A stretch of 64,000 nucleotides of DNA from Lotus japonicus (taxonomy: Eukaryota; Streptophyta; Magnoliopsida; Fabales; Fabaceae). Under the pieces are notes generated by a model. It ran no database searches. It was not told the DNA's origin and worked only from the letters and a program-made list of their open reading frames with translations. The position numbers and the translations under genes are program-made. Numbering within the stretch: position 1 is the stretch's first letter; the number at the start of each line of letters is the position of its first letter. Positions 45,717 to 57,289 of this stretch are shown here, in pieces. The stretch spans positions 51,202,066 to 51,266,065 of the forward strand of contig NC_080042.1 in the NCBI RefSeq assembly GCF_012489685.1. The letters run 5' to 3'.

Positions 45717-47841
45717 TGTAAGACCCCGTTTTAGGGCATATTATTTAAATAATATTATTTACTAATATTCGATGAATTACTTGTGCTATATGTGATATAA
45801 TGCCTTTATAAAAGGTGATTTCTTATTAGAGGAAATATTAGGTCTTAGTAATGTCTGAACGTCGATGTACGCGACATTTCAAGCGTTTTGACTGTAATAT
45901 TGCTAGGGTTCTGCGACGACGACTTTTAGGTCAAAATCGGTCTGACAAAGGCGATAAGTTGGCGAAACGAGTCGGCGAAGACAATTTCGTGGGACACACC
46001 TCAAGGGGAGGTGCTGGGCATATTTTTAAAAATATTCCATGAGGGAATATTCCTTTCTTCTATTTTTTGAGGGTTTATTTAAATAAAATGAGTTTTTATT
46101 TAAATAAAATGTATTTAATTATTTTAAACCTATGGTTTATTAAATAAATAATTTTGTATTTTTGGAACCTTAATGAAGGCTTGGTCGAATTTTTGGAGAT
46201 GTAAAAGATGAAGAAATTTTGAAATTCAAATTTGAGGTTTTATGGTGCATTAAGAGGGAAAACATGGTGGTTAATGCACTTAATCACATGTCCTTGACTT
46301 GGTTTTGTGTTGAATGAGTTTTTGAGAGAAAAATCTGAAGGGAAGAAGGGAACGGGCAGCCAAGAGGAGTGAGGAAGAAAGGTGAGGTCTTTTTCATGTT
46401 TTAAAGGTGATTTATGGTGTTTATGGAGGAGGAGAAAATCAAGGAATGAAGGCTTTCATGGAGGGACTTGTCTTTGAATGTTTTGATTTTAAAAGGACTA
46501 TTTTAAAAATAAAGATTCCTTCATTTAAAGTCAGCAAGGACTCGTTTTTAAATGCTTAAAAGTTGAGGTTTTAATTTCAATTAAATGGAGAATTAAAGCA
46601 TGGTTTTAAAGGGAGTTTTAGACTAGGAAATAATTTGCAAAGATGCCCTTGGTTTGACCAAGCTTTGGCCGAATTTTTCAAGTGTTTTGGAGGAAAAAAT
46701 TCATTGAATTACCCCTTCAATGCTTTGTCCCCAAAACTCTAGTATAAATAGACCCTCTCTCCCTCTCATTTCTTCACACCAACTCACCAAGCTCTCCCTA
46801 TTGTAGCCGTGAGTTCTCTCTTCTCCCTCTCTTGTTCTTCTTTTTATTTTTCTTGTTCTTAGGTTAGTTTAGTTTCTATGCCTTGAGCAAGGTCATTCTC
46901 AATATGCTCTGTGGTTGCAGCTTAAGCTGATCTGCCAAATCTAGAAGAGAATGATTTTAATCAAGTTGCTTAGAGATGTTTATCAATTTGAGGGTTTTTC
47001 TTAAAAAATTTCTTGTTGTTCTTATTTTGTTCTTATGACCTTCAAACAAAGGGTTTTATAAAGGAGGTTTTGATCTTGGGAGGATTGAATCTATGCGAAA
47101 ATTATGTTTTTCTTCGAAAGTTCTTCAAGTGTTCTTATGATCTTCAAGCAAAATGTTTTAGAAAAGAATGTTTGATCTTATAAAGGAAGTGGTTTTGGAT
47201 TTTCAAGGTTTTTGGATGGAATTTCGTGATCAATAAGGGGATGGGCTTATGATTAATCCGATTTTCCGATTAGTAACGTTACTCTGTCCGTTCGTTGGTA
47301 GGAAATTTCCAAGTGTAGTCCTAGCTTCAAGGAGCAACCCGAGACTTCTAGGAAAACGTACCTTTGAGGTAAGGACACTTCGGCTAAGGCCTAGAATTCT
47401 TGATTGTGATTGTATGACTATCAAATGTTAAAGACCTTATGCTAGATTAATATGCTAGTAAGGGCACTTCGGCCTCGGCCTAGATAAATTGCTTGTGGTT
47501 GTGAATATTAGAAAGCATGATGCTAGGACTATCGATGATGTATGTGCTAGATATGCTATGTGATAATAATGCAATAAATGTTAGCTAGTGTTATTATGAA
47601 CATGCCTATATGCCTAGGGTGTTAGCTACATTTATTGATATGCATGAAAGTTATTATGCAATGATATGTTGTTCATAAGAGATGAACATGATAGGCTTAG
47701 GGCCTAGTGATGATGACTGACTTGCATGGCATGAATTGTGGACCAAGTGACCTGGACTAGGTTTGGTTGGCCACGGCTAGTGACCTGGACTGGGCTAGTC
47801 AATGGTGACATTCAGGGGAGGCCCTGAATAAGGACGAACGT
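45717..47841 (+). repeat. 3' LTR of the gypsy element, left piece
   Basis: It starts TGTAAGACCCCG right after the polypurine tract and aligns to 40700-42739. It contains an extra AT-rich segment (about 46090-46165) that the 5' LTR lacks. The last 0.8 kb or so is identical by eye to the 5' LTR. It is interrupted at 47841 by Tat-type elements. Confidence 0.88.
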
Positions 47842-48158
47842 TGTTCTAACCAAGAACATAGAGATGAGGTACAATATCTAGAGTGAAAGGATTGCGATGT
47901 GAGAATCTTAGAGAGAAAGAACGTAACCGCTTAGAGAGAGAATATAACTGAATTTCAAGCTTTTATTTCTCAAATGAGCTAAGAGTCCTTTACAATTAGT
48001 AACCGCCCCCTATTTATAGGCTCGGGGTTGGGCCTAACGCCCCTAACCGTCCTTAGTGGGCTAGTTGGGCCTCTTGGGGGAGGCCCAAACTTTCTGGATC
48101 ACCCACCGCCCTGAGGCAAGCGCCTCTGGGCGAGGGCCCTTGGGTCTCGTGCAGTCCA
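47842..48158 (-). repeat. 3' LTR of the left Tat-type element
   Basis: About 317 bp. In minus sense it starts TGGACTGCACGAGACCC and ends ...TTAGAACA. It contains a TATA-like 'gcctataaataggggg' in minus sense. It is about 90% similar by eye to 58969-59287. Confidence 0.75.
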
Positions 48159-48660
48159 CAAGTCTACAAGACACCGAGCTCAAAGCATGAGAGTTAAGAG
48201 TGTCTTAATAATCAAAATGAACTAATTCCAAAGCCTAGTGATCAAGAATGATTGCCAACATGGTATTGTAAGTAAAGCTAAAGCTAATTTCTGATCCCCT
48301 TCACGAGCCCCTCCGAGTCCACAAGTCCACAGGTAGGCTTGTGGCGCTGGTGCTTGGTTCTCTCGCCCTATTCAGTTGTTATCACCGTGAATCATGGTGG
48401 CTTGACGCGTGTAGGCCACGTGCAACGCACTGAAGAAGTACGAAGGTCAGCGAATTTGCAGAATCCCAACCGCTGCCCTCGAAACGTCCCCTCAAATCAT
48501 GACAAAGCTTGCTAATTTGAATTTCAAACCAATCGGCTTCAGCCGTTGTGACTCCCATTTAATGCGCCACTCCTATTCCCCAAAATCCACGTTACTTTTC
48601 GAAAGTAATCATTTCCTTTTGTCATTATGGGACACGATCTCCCACAATCCTCCACACGTG
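48159..48660. other. Left Tat-type element, region between LTR and hAT insertion
   Basis: No coding domain is recognisable. A direct echo of the LTR edge ('gagtccacaagtccacagg' near 48317) may mark an older boundary. Confidence 0.35.
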
Positions 48661-48668
48661 GCCACGAT

Positions 48669-49344
48669 CAGGGCCGATCCCGACATTTTGGAGGCCCTGG
48701 ACAAATAATAAAAATAGACCCCTAACAATATTTTTTTAAAGAACATTATCTACTTAAAATGTAAATATCATCAACAACTTCAAAAATGTGACTAACATAA
48801 ACAAAACGTCATATCCACTTTTCTAGTGAATTAGGTAGAAGATCCCAAGGAAACCTTCACATTCCAATGCTTATTAAGCTCTTAAATATGACCAACAAAT
48901 ATCAAGTTACTTGTATCTGCAATTCTCTCTTATTAATTGTGAACACTTTCAATAGAGAAGTACAGAACTGGTCTTAAATGCAACTACTTTTTTTTTTTGG
49001 GAAAGCTTAAGATTTTTTTTTTCTAAATAATGTAAAAAAAATATTTATTTAGCAAAAAAAAGAGGTGGGAAAAAAATAATTAGCAAAGTGGGGTAGTTTT
49101 TGAAGAAAAGGCCACGGGCGCGGTGTCCCAATCAAAAAACTGTGGCCAGAAGTCTGAAAAGGCAACGGTTCCCTCTTAGTGTGGTAGAACCCAGATCTCA
49201 TAAAAAGCTACGGTTTCTAAACTGTTGCCTAAAGATTTTAGGCAACAGTTTAGAAACCGTAGCCTTTGGAAAATTTTTTCGGGCCCCCTCTTTTTGGAGG
49301 CCCTGGGCTGTGGGTCTGCTTGCACAGGCCCAGGGTCGGCCCTG
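48669..49344. mobile_element. Small hAT-type element (676 bp) with perfect 8-bp duplication
   Basis: The left end CAGGGCCGATCC pairs with the right end GGGTCGGCCCTG. GCCACGAT flanks it at 48661-48668 and 49345-49352. The subterminal words 'ttttggaggccctgg' occur at both ends. No transposase is present. An internal perfect palindrome lies at 49208-49262. Confidence 0.9.
49208..49262. repeat. Perfect 26-bp inverted repeat with 3-base loop
   Basis: The arm 49208-49233 (starts ctacggtttctaaactgt) is exactly complementary to 49237-49262, with GAT between. It is embedded in the 676-bp hAT element. Confidence 0.95.
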
Positions 49345-49490
49345 GCCACGATCCCAACCGTTACTCCTCTTTACCTGTTCATTCCCCTTTTACCCCGTCA
49401 TTCACCACTTTTAGAATCCTCATACCCTGCAAAAGAGCTAACAACTTAGCACCCCTTTCCATCCTCGTTCTTACTTTGCTTTTAGCGAAA

Positions 49491-52043
49491 ATGACTTCCC
49501 AACGCCATTCTAAGAAATCCTCCCGTTCTCAGAGCACCGCCCCTGCATCTCCATCCCAGTTGCCCTTCCCCCTCCCGGAGGACTTTCCCTTGGCGACGAG
49601 GACATCGAAGCCTTTTGGCTCCGGGTGTTTGCCACTCTTCCAGAGCCCACGGACCAGACCCCCACCCAGGAGGCCGTTTATCAGCCTTCCGAGCAGTCCT
49701 CCGACGACTCCGTCATCGATACGGCTCGCCAAGCCGGCGGGCTCTGCTACAAGAAACTCCTTAAGGACGTTCTTGTCACTGGGAAGTGCCCAGGCGACCG
49801 CTGGCCTTGGCAGCACCGTACGGTTGATCACGGGGTGAAGAGACCCAATTTCTTTTATGTCTACGAATATTTGTTCCTCGACCTGGGAATCAAACTACCC
49901 TTTTCTCCTTTTCTTCGACAAGTTATGGGGGAGATCAATGTGGCTCCGTGCCAACTTCACCAAAACGCATGGGCCTTCGCCCGGTGCTTCGAGATCCTGT
50001 GTAGCGCCGTGGGTATTGAGCCGACGGTTGCACACTTCTTCTACTTCTATGCCGTGGAGCCGAAGTCCCTGAAAACTAAGGGGCGGGTTTCCCTGAAATC
50101 CCGCACGGGCCGGGACGCCGATACTTGCAAGAGCAACGTCAAGATGGGGCCCGGACGCCGATACTTGCGCATAGTCGTGCACCCCCCGTATCCTGAAGCC
50201 TTTACCCTTCGGGACGGGACTGCCCAGTTCCCTTTCTACTGGACCAAAGCCCCCCGCGTCGTTCCGCAGCCGCCGGAGGCGTCGCTGAGTGATGAAGATA
50301 AAGTCATCCTTAGCTTTCTTGCCGGCCTTCATGTTCTCGAATCATCTCAACTGCTTGAAGCCGCCCGCAAGAACACCCTTGATACATTCCTAGGTTAGAT
50401 TGTCCTCTTTCACTGCAACATTATATTCCCTGTGGAGTTTATCACTTACTCATATGTTTTTCTTGCTTCTCTCAGGGGAAATAAAGTGTACCAAGGCTGA
50501 ATTGGAGCGTGCTCTCACTGCCAACGTGATCAAATTTCCCCCCACTTTCAATACTAGTGGGGGTAAGAGAAGACGTGCTATTGGGGATGCCGGCGCTGAG
50601 GCCACTGTTCCTCTTCCCAGGAAGCGGGTCAAAACTTCCATTGAGCCAGCGCTGGAGCCACAAGCGGCATTGCTCTCCCTAAGGCTGGCAAGGCAACACC
50701 AAGCACTGCCGTTCTTGAATCCGGCGAGCCAACACCAGGTACCGCCGTCCTCCCTGAGTCTGGTGGGGCAGCGTTGGGTGTCATTGATGATGCTGCTCAC
50801 CCCTCCCCTACAAAGAAATCCCCTAAATCCAAAAAAGCTGAGACTGACGAGGACGGAGGGGGCGGAGCCTCGATTCCTTTGTTAGAGAAGAAGAAGAAAA
50901 AGAAGATCAAGAAAAACAAAACCAGCGAGACAACCATTCCTTGCCGGAGATCGGTTGGCGAGGACGAGGCAAACCCTGAAGACGGGGTAGGGACTCCGCT
51001 CCCCCTAAGGAAACTTTCTACAGCCAGGGTGCAGCCGAGGATTCTGTTCCCGTCGCTCTCCAACCAGACCATCCGACTCGACAAGCTGAAATGGATTCAC
51101 CCCGGGCTTCGCCCGTTCATCAAATGAGTCGCGACTATGAGGATCAGGCTCCTGTCGCCATGCCATCCCCTCACCACTCTTCCCCTGCTCCAAGCCGCCT
51201 GACCACCGAGGGAAAAGAAAGCTCTTACTCGGACCAGCGACCCACTCCCATCAACTTTATGCTGTCCGATCCTTTCTTCAGTGGTTTGAAAGATGCTAGA
51301 AATCCCGATCTCGATGGCATGGCACAAGAAGCCATTTCGAGCCTCCTCCGCGCGGGATGCCTCTTTGTTATGTTATCGCAAGATTCGGCCTCTGCCGCTG
51401 AAGTTGAGGAGCTCCGTCAGAAAGCGGAGAGTTATCGTCTTGCCATGCTCGTGGCGTACGACGAGCGTGACAAGCTGCTAACCCAGGTGACGACCCAGGT
51501 AATCAAACTGAACAACCTGGGTATCGAGATGAACCGTCGCGTGGAGGACTTACTCGCCTACGAAGGGAAAGTGGATGAACTAGAGGATGAGCTAGACGAT
51601 ATGTGGAAGGAGGTAGAGGTGAGGGCTGAGGCGTTTGCTGCGAGCAAGGTAGCTTGTGACGCCAAAGATAAGGAACTTGCGTTTTTGCGTAGTGACTTAG
51701 CGGCATCGGACGAGGCCCTCGCCGTAGTGAGAACCCAGCTCGAAGCGAAAGAAAGGCTATTGCGGAGGCGGAAACTCGGGCATCTTCTGAGGCCAGGGCC
51801 CTTAGAACGAGGTTGGAGATTGAAGCTGCTGTTGAGGCCGTGGAAGAGCGTGGCCGCGGTTTCTTCCTCGCTAAAGCTCAGGTCCAACACCTTTACGAGG
51901 GGATGGATCTTAGCGGGATGGGAGCTTTCAAGAGAGTTACCCCCGAGGGTTTGGTCGGCCCTGACGTACCTCCAAGCTTCAATGCGGAGTATTTTCTAGC
52001 TGCTGAAAATGCAAGGAGAGAAGAAAATATTAATGCAGTTTGA
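49491..52043 (+). pseudogene. Antisense ORF of the Tat-type element (putative gypsy-type transposon domain)
   Basis: The reading frame runs opposite to gag-pol, beginning at ATG 49491 (MTSQRHSKKSSRSQS). After a frame shift near 49590, an exon to 50393 encodes the domain 'FFYVYEYLFLDLGIKLPFSP' ... 'HQNAWAFARCFEILC' ... 'AHFFYFYAVE'. This is the plant 'putative gypsy type transposon' family. An 82-bp intron (GT 50394, AG 50475) is followed by a basic/Pro-rich part and a long coiled coil (51380-51770). A last shift near 51765 precedes the end 'FNAEYFLAAENARREENINAV'. Such antisense genes near the 3' LTR are known in Tat-lineage elements; their role is unknown. At least three frame changes disable this copy. 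Confidence 0.75.
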
Positions 52044-53011
52044 ATACTTGTAATTATCTTTCCCTTACCACTTTTGTAATTAATATTTCCCTGCGGGCTA
52101 GCTATTAATGAAAGTTTATCGTGGTGTTACTCTACCTTCCTCTATTCATCGCCCTGCCGCCTTTATTTTTTGCGATTGTTTACGATTTGAGTTTGAGTTT
52201 CGTGTAGCGATTTTAAATGTGTGCCAAAGAAAACTAGGATTTTTGCTCAGCTTTGAGCTGAGGATTCATTCACACCATTTTTCCTGTAAGATCAGGTGTG
52301 GCCTTGCCAGTTTTGTCCTGGCAAGGACTTAAAGTGGCTGGGGTCCCAATGGCCATGTGGGTTGCCTAAGACTTAGCCTAGTTTTGAATGCTCGCCCATA
52401 TTTCGGGGAGGCTTTTGCTCACCCATATTTTGGGGAGGCTTTTGGGATAAGAAGCTTATCTGCACACGTCGCCTACGAGTGATCAGCGGTTCGCGCCGGA
52501 CTTTCCGGAGAGATCCTCAGACATCAAGGTCGTGTTGGGATCGCCACCTTCACGAAATTTTTCCCACCGGGCGACCGTGACAATTCAGTTTGTGAATTAG
52601 GAGTATTGCTGAGAATATCCTTTTGTATTTGATTTGTAAAAAGTTTTTACATTTTGAGGGATGCCTCATTAAAAAACTTCCATGGTGGAGAAAAAGAGTA
52701 CATCTTTATTTTTGTCCTTATTCCTGCTTTTACTCGCCGCGCCCCTGCCCTATCTTCTGCCCCCCTGATCAGAGCACCACGCCAAACACCCCATCCTTCA
52801 AACCTGATGTGCTTGCTACCTCCTCTTGGCTCTTGTGAGGCTAGTCCCTTCGCGAGACCGCCCCGCGGTAAAGAGGATCTTCTCCTAACTCGCCTCCTTG
52901 CTTGTCGCGCTTAGCTGGCCTTGAAGGTTTAAAAACCGCTGATCCCACTGGTCTCCAGTATCCCGCCTTTCCCTTTTTCTTGTTCTCGCGGCGGCGCGCT
53001 CGGTTCCGTTT
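52044..53011. other. Spacer between antisense ORF and gag-protease of the left Tat-type element
   Basis: The polymerase genes expected here are missing. A 29-bp direct duplication ('ctcgcccatatttcggggaggcttttg', near 52391-52445) is visible. Short frames lack domains. Confidence 0.5.
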
Positions 53012-55729
53012 TCACACCTTCTCCGGCTTGCCCTGGGGTTGTTCAAATGCTCTCCATCCGTTTTGCTCGACGCCTCCCTGTTTTAGATTCACTCGAACCA
53101 CATCTTGCGTCACCACCCCCTTTTCTCTGCTCTTCTCTTGGCTCGTGCTTAAAAGGGCCGACTTCCTAAACCTGGGCAATCCCCAGAGCGTTGCATCTCT
53201 CTGACTCCAATTAAAGAGGTCAAAATTGTCCTCCACCAGTTTCTTTAGGCGCCTTTCTTTGCTAGCCGTGAGCCTGGGCTCAATCGCCAGCACTTCTCTG
53301 CTAAATTTGTACATTTCCAGGTCCTCGATTATGTTCGCCCAGAGTTCCTCGGCATGGGCGTCAGTGAACTGCCCATCTCTTCCCGTCCTACCGTCTAACC
53401 TTTTCCGGCCTTGGCTGCTCCTTAGTCTCTCACTCTTCCGAGCAACCATCTGCTCCAATCTCCCTGCACCGCTTCGCCCTTGGCCTTGAAAACCCTGCTG
53501 GCCTTGAATCCCTTTCAAGATCTCGATCTCGTGACTTCTGTGTCCATCACTGGCTCCCTTCTTTCCATACAATTTGAGGCAATTATTGTAGCATTCTCTC
53601 GCCCTCCGCTGATCCACCGCAATTTTCCCGACTTTACCGCAGATCAGTGGGTACTTCACCGCCAGGTGCGCCGTTGAAATTACTGCGCAGAGGCGATTTA
53701 GCGTGTTTCGTCCGATGATGACATTGTATGACGCCACAACCTGCAATACCAAATACCTTACACGCAAAAGCTTGGCGTTCTCGTCAATTCCAAAGACAGT
53801 GTCTAAATCCAGGTAGCCACGCACCCATACCTGTTCACATGAGAAACCTACCAGAGTCCCAGTGTACGACATCAGGTCCTTATCTGTTAGTCCCAATTGC
53901 TCGAACGCATCGCCGTAAATAATATCCGCAGAACTCCCCTGATCCAAAAGTACTCTTCGCAGATTAAAGTTATTGATCCTTACCATTACCACCACAGGAT
54001 CATCCTTGTGCGTCTTGATTCCCTCGAAATCTGCCGATGATATCACTATGTCCGGGTGATGAAAACCGAATGGGGTTGCATACTCTTGCACTGATGTATC
54101 CGCCCTGACATGCCTGCGCCTCGCCGAAGGTGTGTCACCGCGTCCACCGAAACCCCCTGCGATTGTATTTATGGTCCCTACCGGTGGTTCGAGATCTTTG
54201 TTGAAGGTTTCTTCAGCTCCCATCTTTCTTGTCGCCAACGTCTCCTTCCTGTCGGCTGTTGGCGTTTGACGACGATCGTCCCGTCTGCGATCATCCTGCT
54301 GACGGCTCCCTTTATATCGATTTCCCTGTTGTCGATCGCCTTGCCAGCGATCACCTCGATCATTCAACTGTGAGCGTCCCGCCCTGATTAATCTCTTAAT
54401 CTCATTTTTTAACGTGAAGCAATCTCTGGTGTCATGACCCGCCGATCGATGGTATTCGCACCACTTGGTTTTATCCACCGCCGCCTGAGGCGGGTTAGTC
54501 TCCCTCTCGCCCTCTTTGACTGCGTGTGTCGCTTTGACTTCCCGGAGCAATTCCGTTAGGTGTGCGCTCAGACTTTTGCCCGATTCCTCTCGCCGGAGAG
54601 AATCGGCTTGACGCCACGGACGTCGACGCTCGAAACTTTCATTCTTTGGGTAGAGTTGCTCCTTTGCAAACTTTTCAACTGACTTGCCCTTCTTGTCCTT
54701 CCGCTTACTGCTTTCCCCTTTTTCCCGACTTTGTTTGCCCGCCGGCGAGACATCCCTCTGATCGCCATCCTTCTCCATCTTTGCACGCTTCCTTTTGAAA
54801 GCGTCGTCCTCCTCATCCAAGATGTAGGTGTTCGCCCGAGCACGTATTTCTGCCATCGACCAAGCGGGCTTACGACTCAACAAACTGTTCAACTTCCCCG
54901 GCTGCAGTCCATTCTTAAAAGCTCGCGCATAGTCATGCAGTTATGACTCCTCAATCTTAACGGATGCTGCACTGAACCGCCTCATGTATTGTTTCAAAGT
55001 TTCACCCTCTGACTGGCGGACGTTATACAGATCGTCGATTGTTACCTGCTTAATCTTACTCGCAGAGAATAGAACAAGGAACTTCGACGAGAAGTCGCGG
55101 AAGTTTGTGATAGATCCCCGAGGCAGAGTCGTGAACCAAGCCATCGCTGTGCCCTTAAACATCCTGCACTTCACTGCGTCGGAGGCTGAGCTTATGACCA
55201 TCTTCGTGTTGAAATAAAGTAGATGATCCTTTGGATCGGTCTTCCCACTATACGTCTCGAGAACAAGATTCTTCATGTTGTCCGGGATGGCCACTTCCCT
55301 CACCGCCGCTGAGAACGGCTCGAACTCCACGACAGCTTCTGCTTCCCGCTCTCCTTCGTCTTGCTGCTCGAGGCGATAGTAATCTAACTATTCCTGCAAG
55401 TAATCGATCCGTTGCCGTATGTCACCAACATTGCGGATCAGGCGTCTCCAATCTCGGTCATTGATCGGAGCCGGAGGTAGCGGCGTGCCATCTCCCGAGA
55501 CCTCCGGTGAGTGCACCGAGGATCCCTGTCGCTCAGGTGAGGACGGTGGAGAAGGTAGCGAAGACGTCGGAGAAGGAGGAGGAGGCGGCGATGGACGCGA
55601 AGGAGGAGTCGGTTGCTCAGGTTGCTCGCGATGAACCTCTTCCTGGCGCGGCCTTCCTCTTACATGACGCGGTGGTGAACCGCGTCTCTACTCCAGCTCC
55701 CCGTCGCGTCGTCGACGATGTGTCTCCAT
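53012..55729 (-). pseudogene. Gag-protease of the left Tat-type element
   Basis: Gag begins at ATG 55729. Stops interrupt the Pro-rich N-terminus before the capsid-like region ('YSGKTDPKDHLLYFNTKM' ... 'SEGETLKQYMRRFSAAS', 55330-54941). One TAA at 54941-54943 splits gag, and the same frame continues as a 626-codon ORF (54892-53012). That ORF holds the Cys/His motif 'CEYHRSAGHDTRDC', a basic Arg/Gln/Asp-rich stretch and the protease 'VLLDQGSSADIIYGDAF' with 'YNVIIGRNTLNRL'. The RT is absent: after 'FDLFNWS' the sequence no longer matches a polymerase. The element was therefore non-autonomous or lost its pol. Confidence 0.85.
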
Positions 55730-55871
55730 CAAGTACCAATCCAAACTAGGAATTTAACCGAAAATACGAAAATCAAAGAAAATACTGCAGAAAATCAAAC
55801 TTCTCTCAACGAAATCACAATCCACGTAGTCCGGGAATCGAAATCTACCGGTCCCTACAGACGGCGCCAAA

Positions 55872-56036
55872 TGTTCTAACCAAGAACATAGAGATGAGGT
55901 ACAGTATCTAGAGTGAAAGGATTGTGATGTGAGATTCTTAGAGAGAAAGAACTTAACCGCTTAGAGAGAGAATATAACTGAATTTCAAGCTTTTATTTCT
56001 CAAATGAGCTAAGAGTCCTTTACAATTGGTAACCGC
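55872..56036 (-). repeat. Truncated 5' LTR of the left Tat-type element
   Basis: It matches the first 165 bp (plus sense) of the other two LTR copies and then breaks off at 'gtaaccgc' (56036). The adjoining sequence is the RNase H gene of the other element. In element sense, it is followed by the primer site 'TTTGGCGCCGTCTGTAGGGA'. Confidence 0.85.
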
Positions 56037-56336
56037 ATCAAACAGTACCCCTGCGCCACTCCCATTTTCATTCGACGACCCGTCGACGAATAGCGTCCAC
56101 TGCGTACTTACCCTCTCGCCGGCTTCCGGTGTTAACTCTACCACGAAATCTGCTAAAGCTTGCGCTCCTATCTTCCCTCTCTTGTCATACTGCAAACCAT
56201 ACTCCGACAGGTCTACTGACCACGCGACGAGCCTTCCTGATAAGTCTGGCTTCTGCAACACCTGCCTTAAGGGTAGATCAGTTCTTACCTTAACCTGAAA
56301 GCTCTAGAAGTAAGGCCTTAGGCGTCTGGCGGTCAC
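56037..56336 (-). pseudogene. Second (archaeal-type) RNase H of the right Tat-type element, truncated
   Basis: The frame carries 'GRLVAWSVDLSEYGLQYDKRG' and 'WTLFVDGSSNENGSGAGVLF', the start of the additional RNase H domain typical of Tat elements. The coding sequence is cut in mid-domain at 56036/56037, where the truncated LTR begins. The integrase is therefore missing. Confidence 0.85.
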
Positions 56337-56348
56337 GAGCACGGCGAG

Positions 56349-56783
56349 CTACGCCTTCTCAATCTTATGGTATCTGATTTCCGCACCCTGAAGCGTGTGA
56401 CTCATAAAGTAGACTATTTTTTGTTCGCTTTCCACCTCTTGGAGGATTACTGAGCTGATTGCATGGTCGCTGACAGAGAAATACAAATGTAAGGGGAGGC
56501 CTTGGACAGGTTTTGACAGAACTAGCGGGGCAGACAACAGTTCCTTGAGGTGACTGAAAGCCTCCTTGCATTCTGGACTCCACTCGAAAGCCGCATTTTT
56601 CCTAAGGCACTTAAAAAACGGAGCTGACTTGTCGCCCGAGTGAGGTAGGAATCTGGAAAGGGCCGCGATCCGCCCCGTCAGGCGCTGCACCTCTTTCACA
56701 CTGCCTGGGCTCTTCATTTCCTGAATTGCTTTGCATTTGTCCGGGTTGATCTCAATTCCTCTCAATGTTATTATGAAGCCCAT
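56349..56783 (-). pseudogene. RT thumb and first RNase H of the right Tat-type element
   Basis: It encodes 'GIEINPDKCKAIQEM', 'VQRLTGRIAALSRFLPHSGDK' and 'FEWSPECKEAFSHLKELL', followed by the first RNase H region ('LYFSVSDHAISSVILQ'). A frame change separates it from the RT core upstream, and TAG stops separate it from the second RNase H downstream. Confidence 0.85.
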
Positions 56784-57223
56784 AAACTTTCCTCCTTGTA
56801 TACCAAAAGAGAACTTTTTAGATTGAGTCTCATGTTGTGCTTTCGGAGCCTACCAAAAGCTTCCAGCAATTCTTCATGATGATTCGCTTCCAGGACGGAC
56901 TTTACGATCATGTCACCTACGTAGACCTCCATGTTTCTTCCTACCTGATCTGCGAAGACTCTGTCCATCAGCCGTTGATATGTCGCCCCAGCATTCTTCA
57001 ATCCAAAAGGCATTGTCTGATAGCTGTAATTCGCCCTAGCGGTCATGAAGGCCGTCTTATCCTTGTCCGACGAGTGCATTTTGATCTGGTGGTAACCTGA
57101 GTAGGCATCCATCAGGCTCAACAATTCATTGTTGGACGCCCCGTCCACTAGTTTGTCTATACTCGGCAAGGGGTAGGAATCCTTTGGGCATGCCTTGTTC
57201 AAATCCGTGTAGTCCACGCACAT
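56771..57223 (-). pseudogene. Reverse transcriptase core of the right Tat-type element, catalytic site mutated
   Basis: RT motifs 'CVDYTDLNKACPKDSYPLP', 'MDAYSGYHQIKM' and 'TMPFGLKNAGATYQRLMD' are present. The catalytic Y-V-D-D box reads Y-V-G-D ('MEVYVGDMIVKS'), so one of the two metal-binding aspartates is lost. A TGA at about 57226 and one at 57290 split it in frame from the protease segment. Confidence 0.9.
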
Positions 57224-57289
57224 GGGTCATTTTCCGTTTGCCTTCTTTACCATTACCACGTTCGCCAACCATGTGAGATATTTGATTTC

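Noticed and set aside
54110..54373. Plus-strand open frames over the gag-protease region, e.g. 53226-53489 and 54110-54373
   Set aside because: They are shadows of the 626-codon minus-strand gag-protease frame, whose domains are clear.
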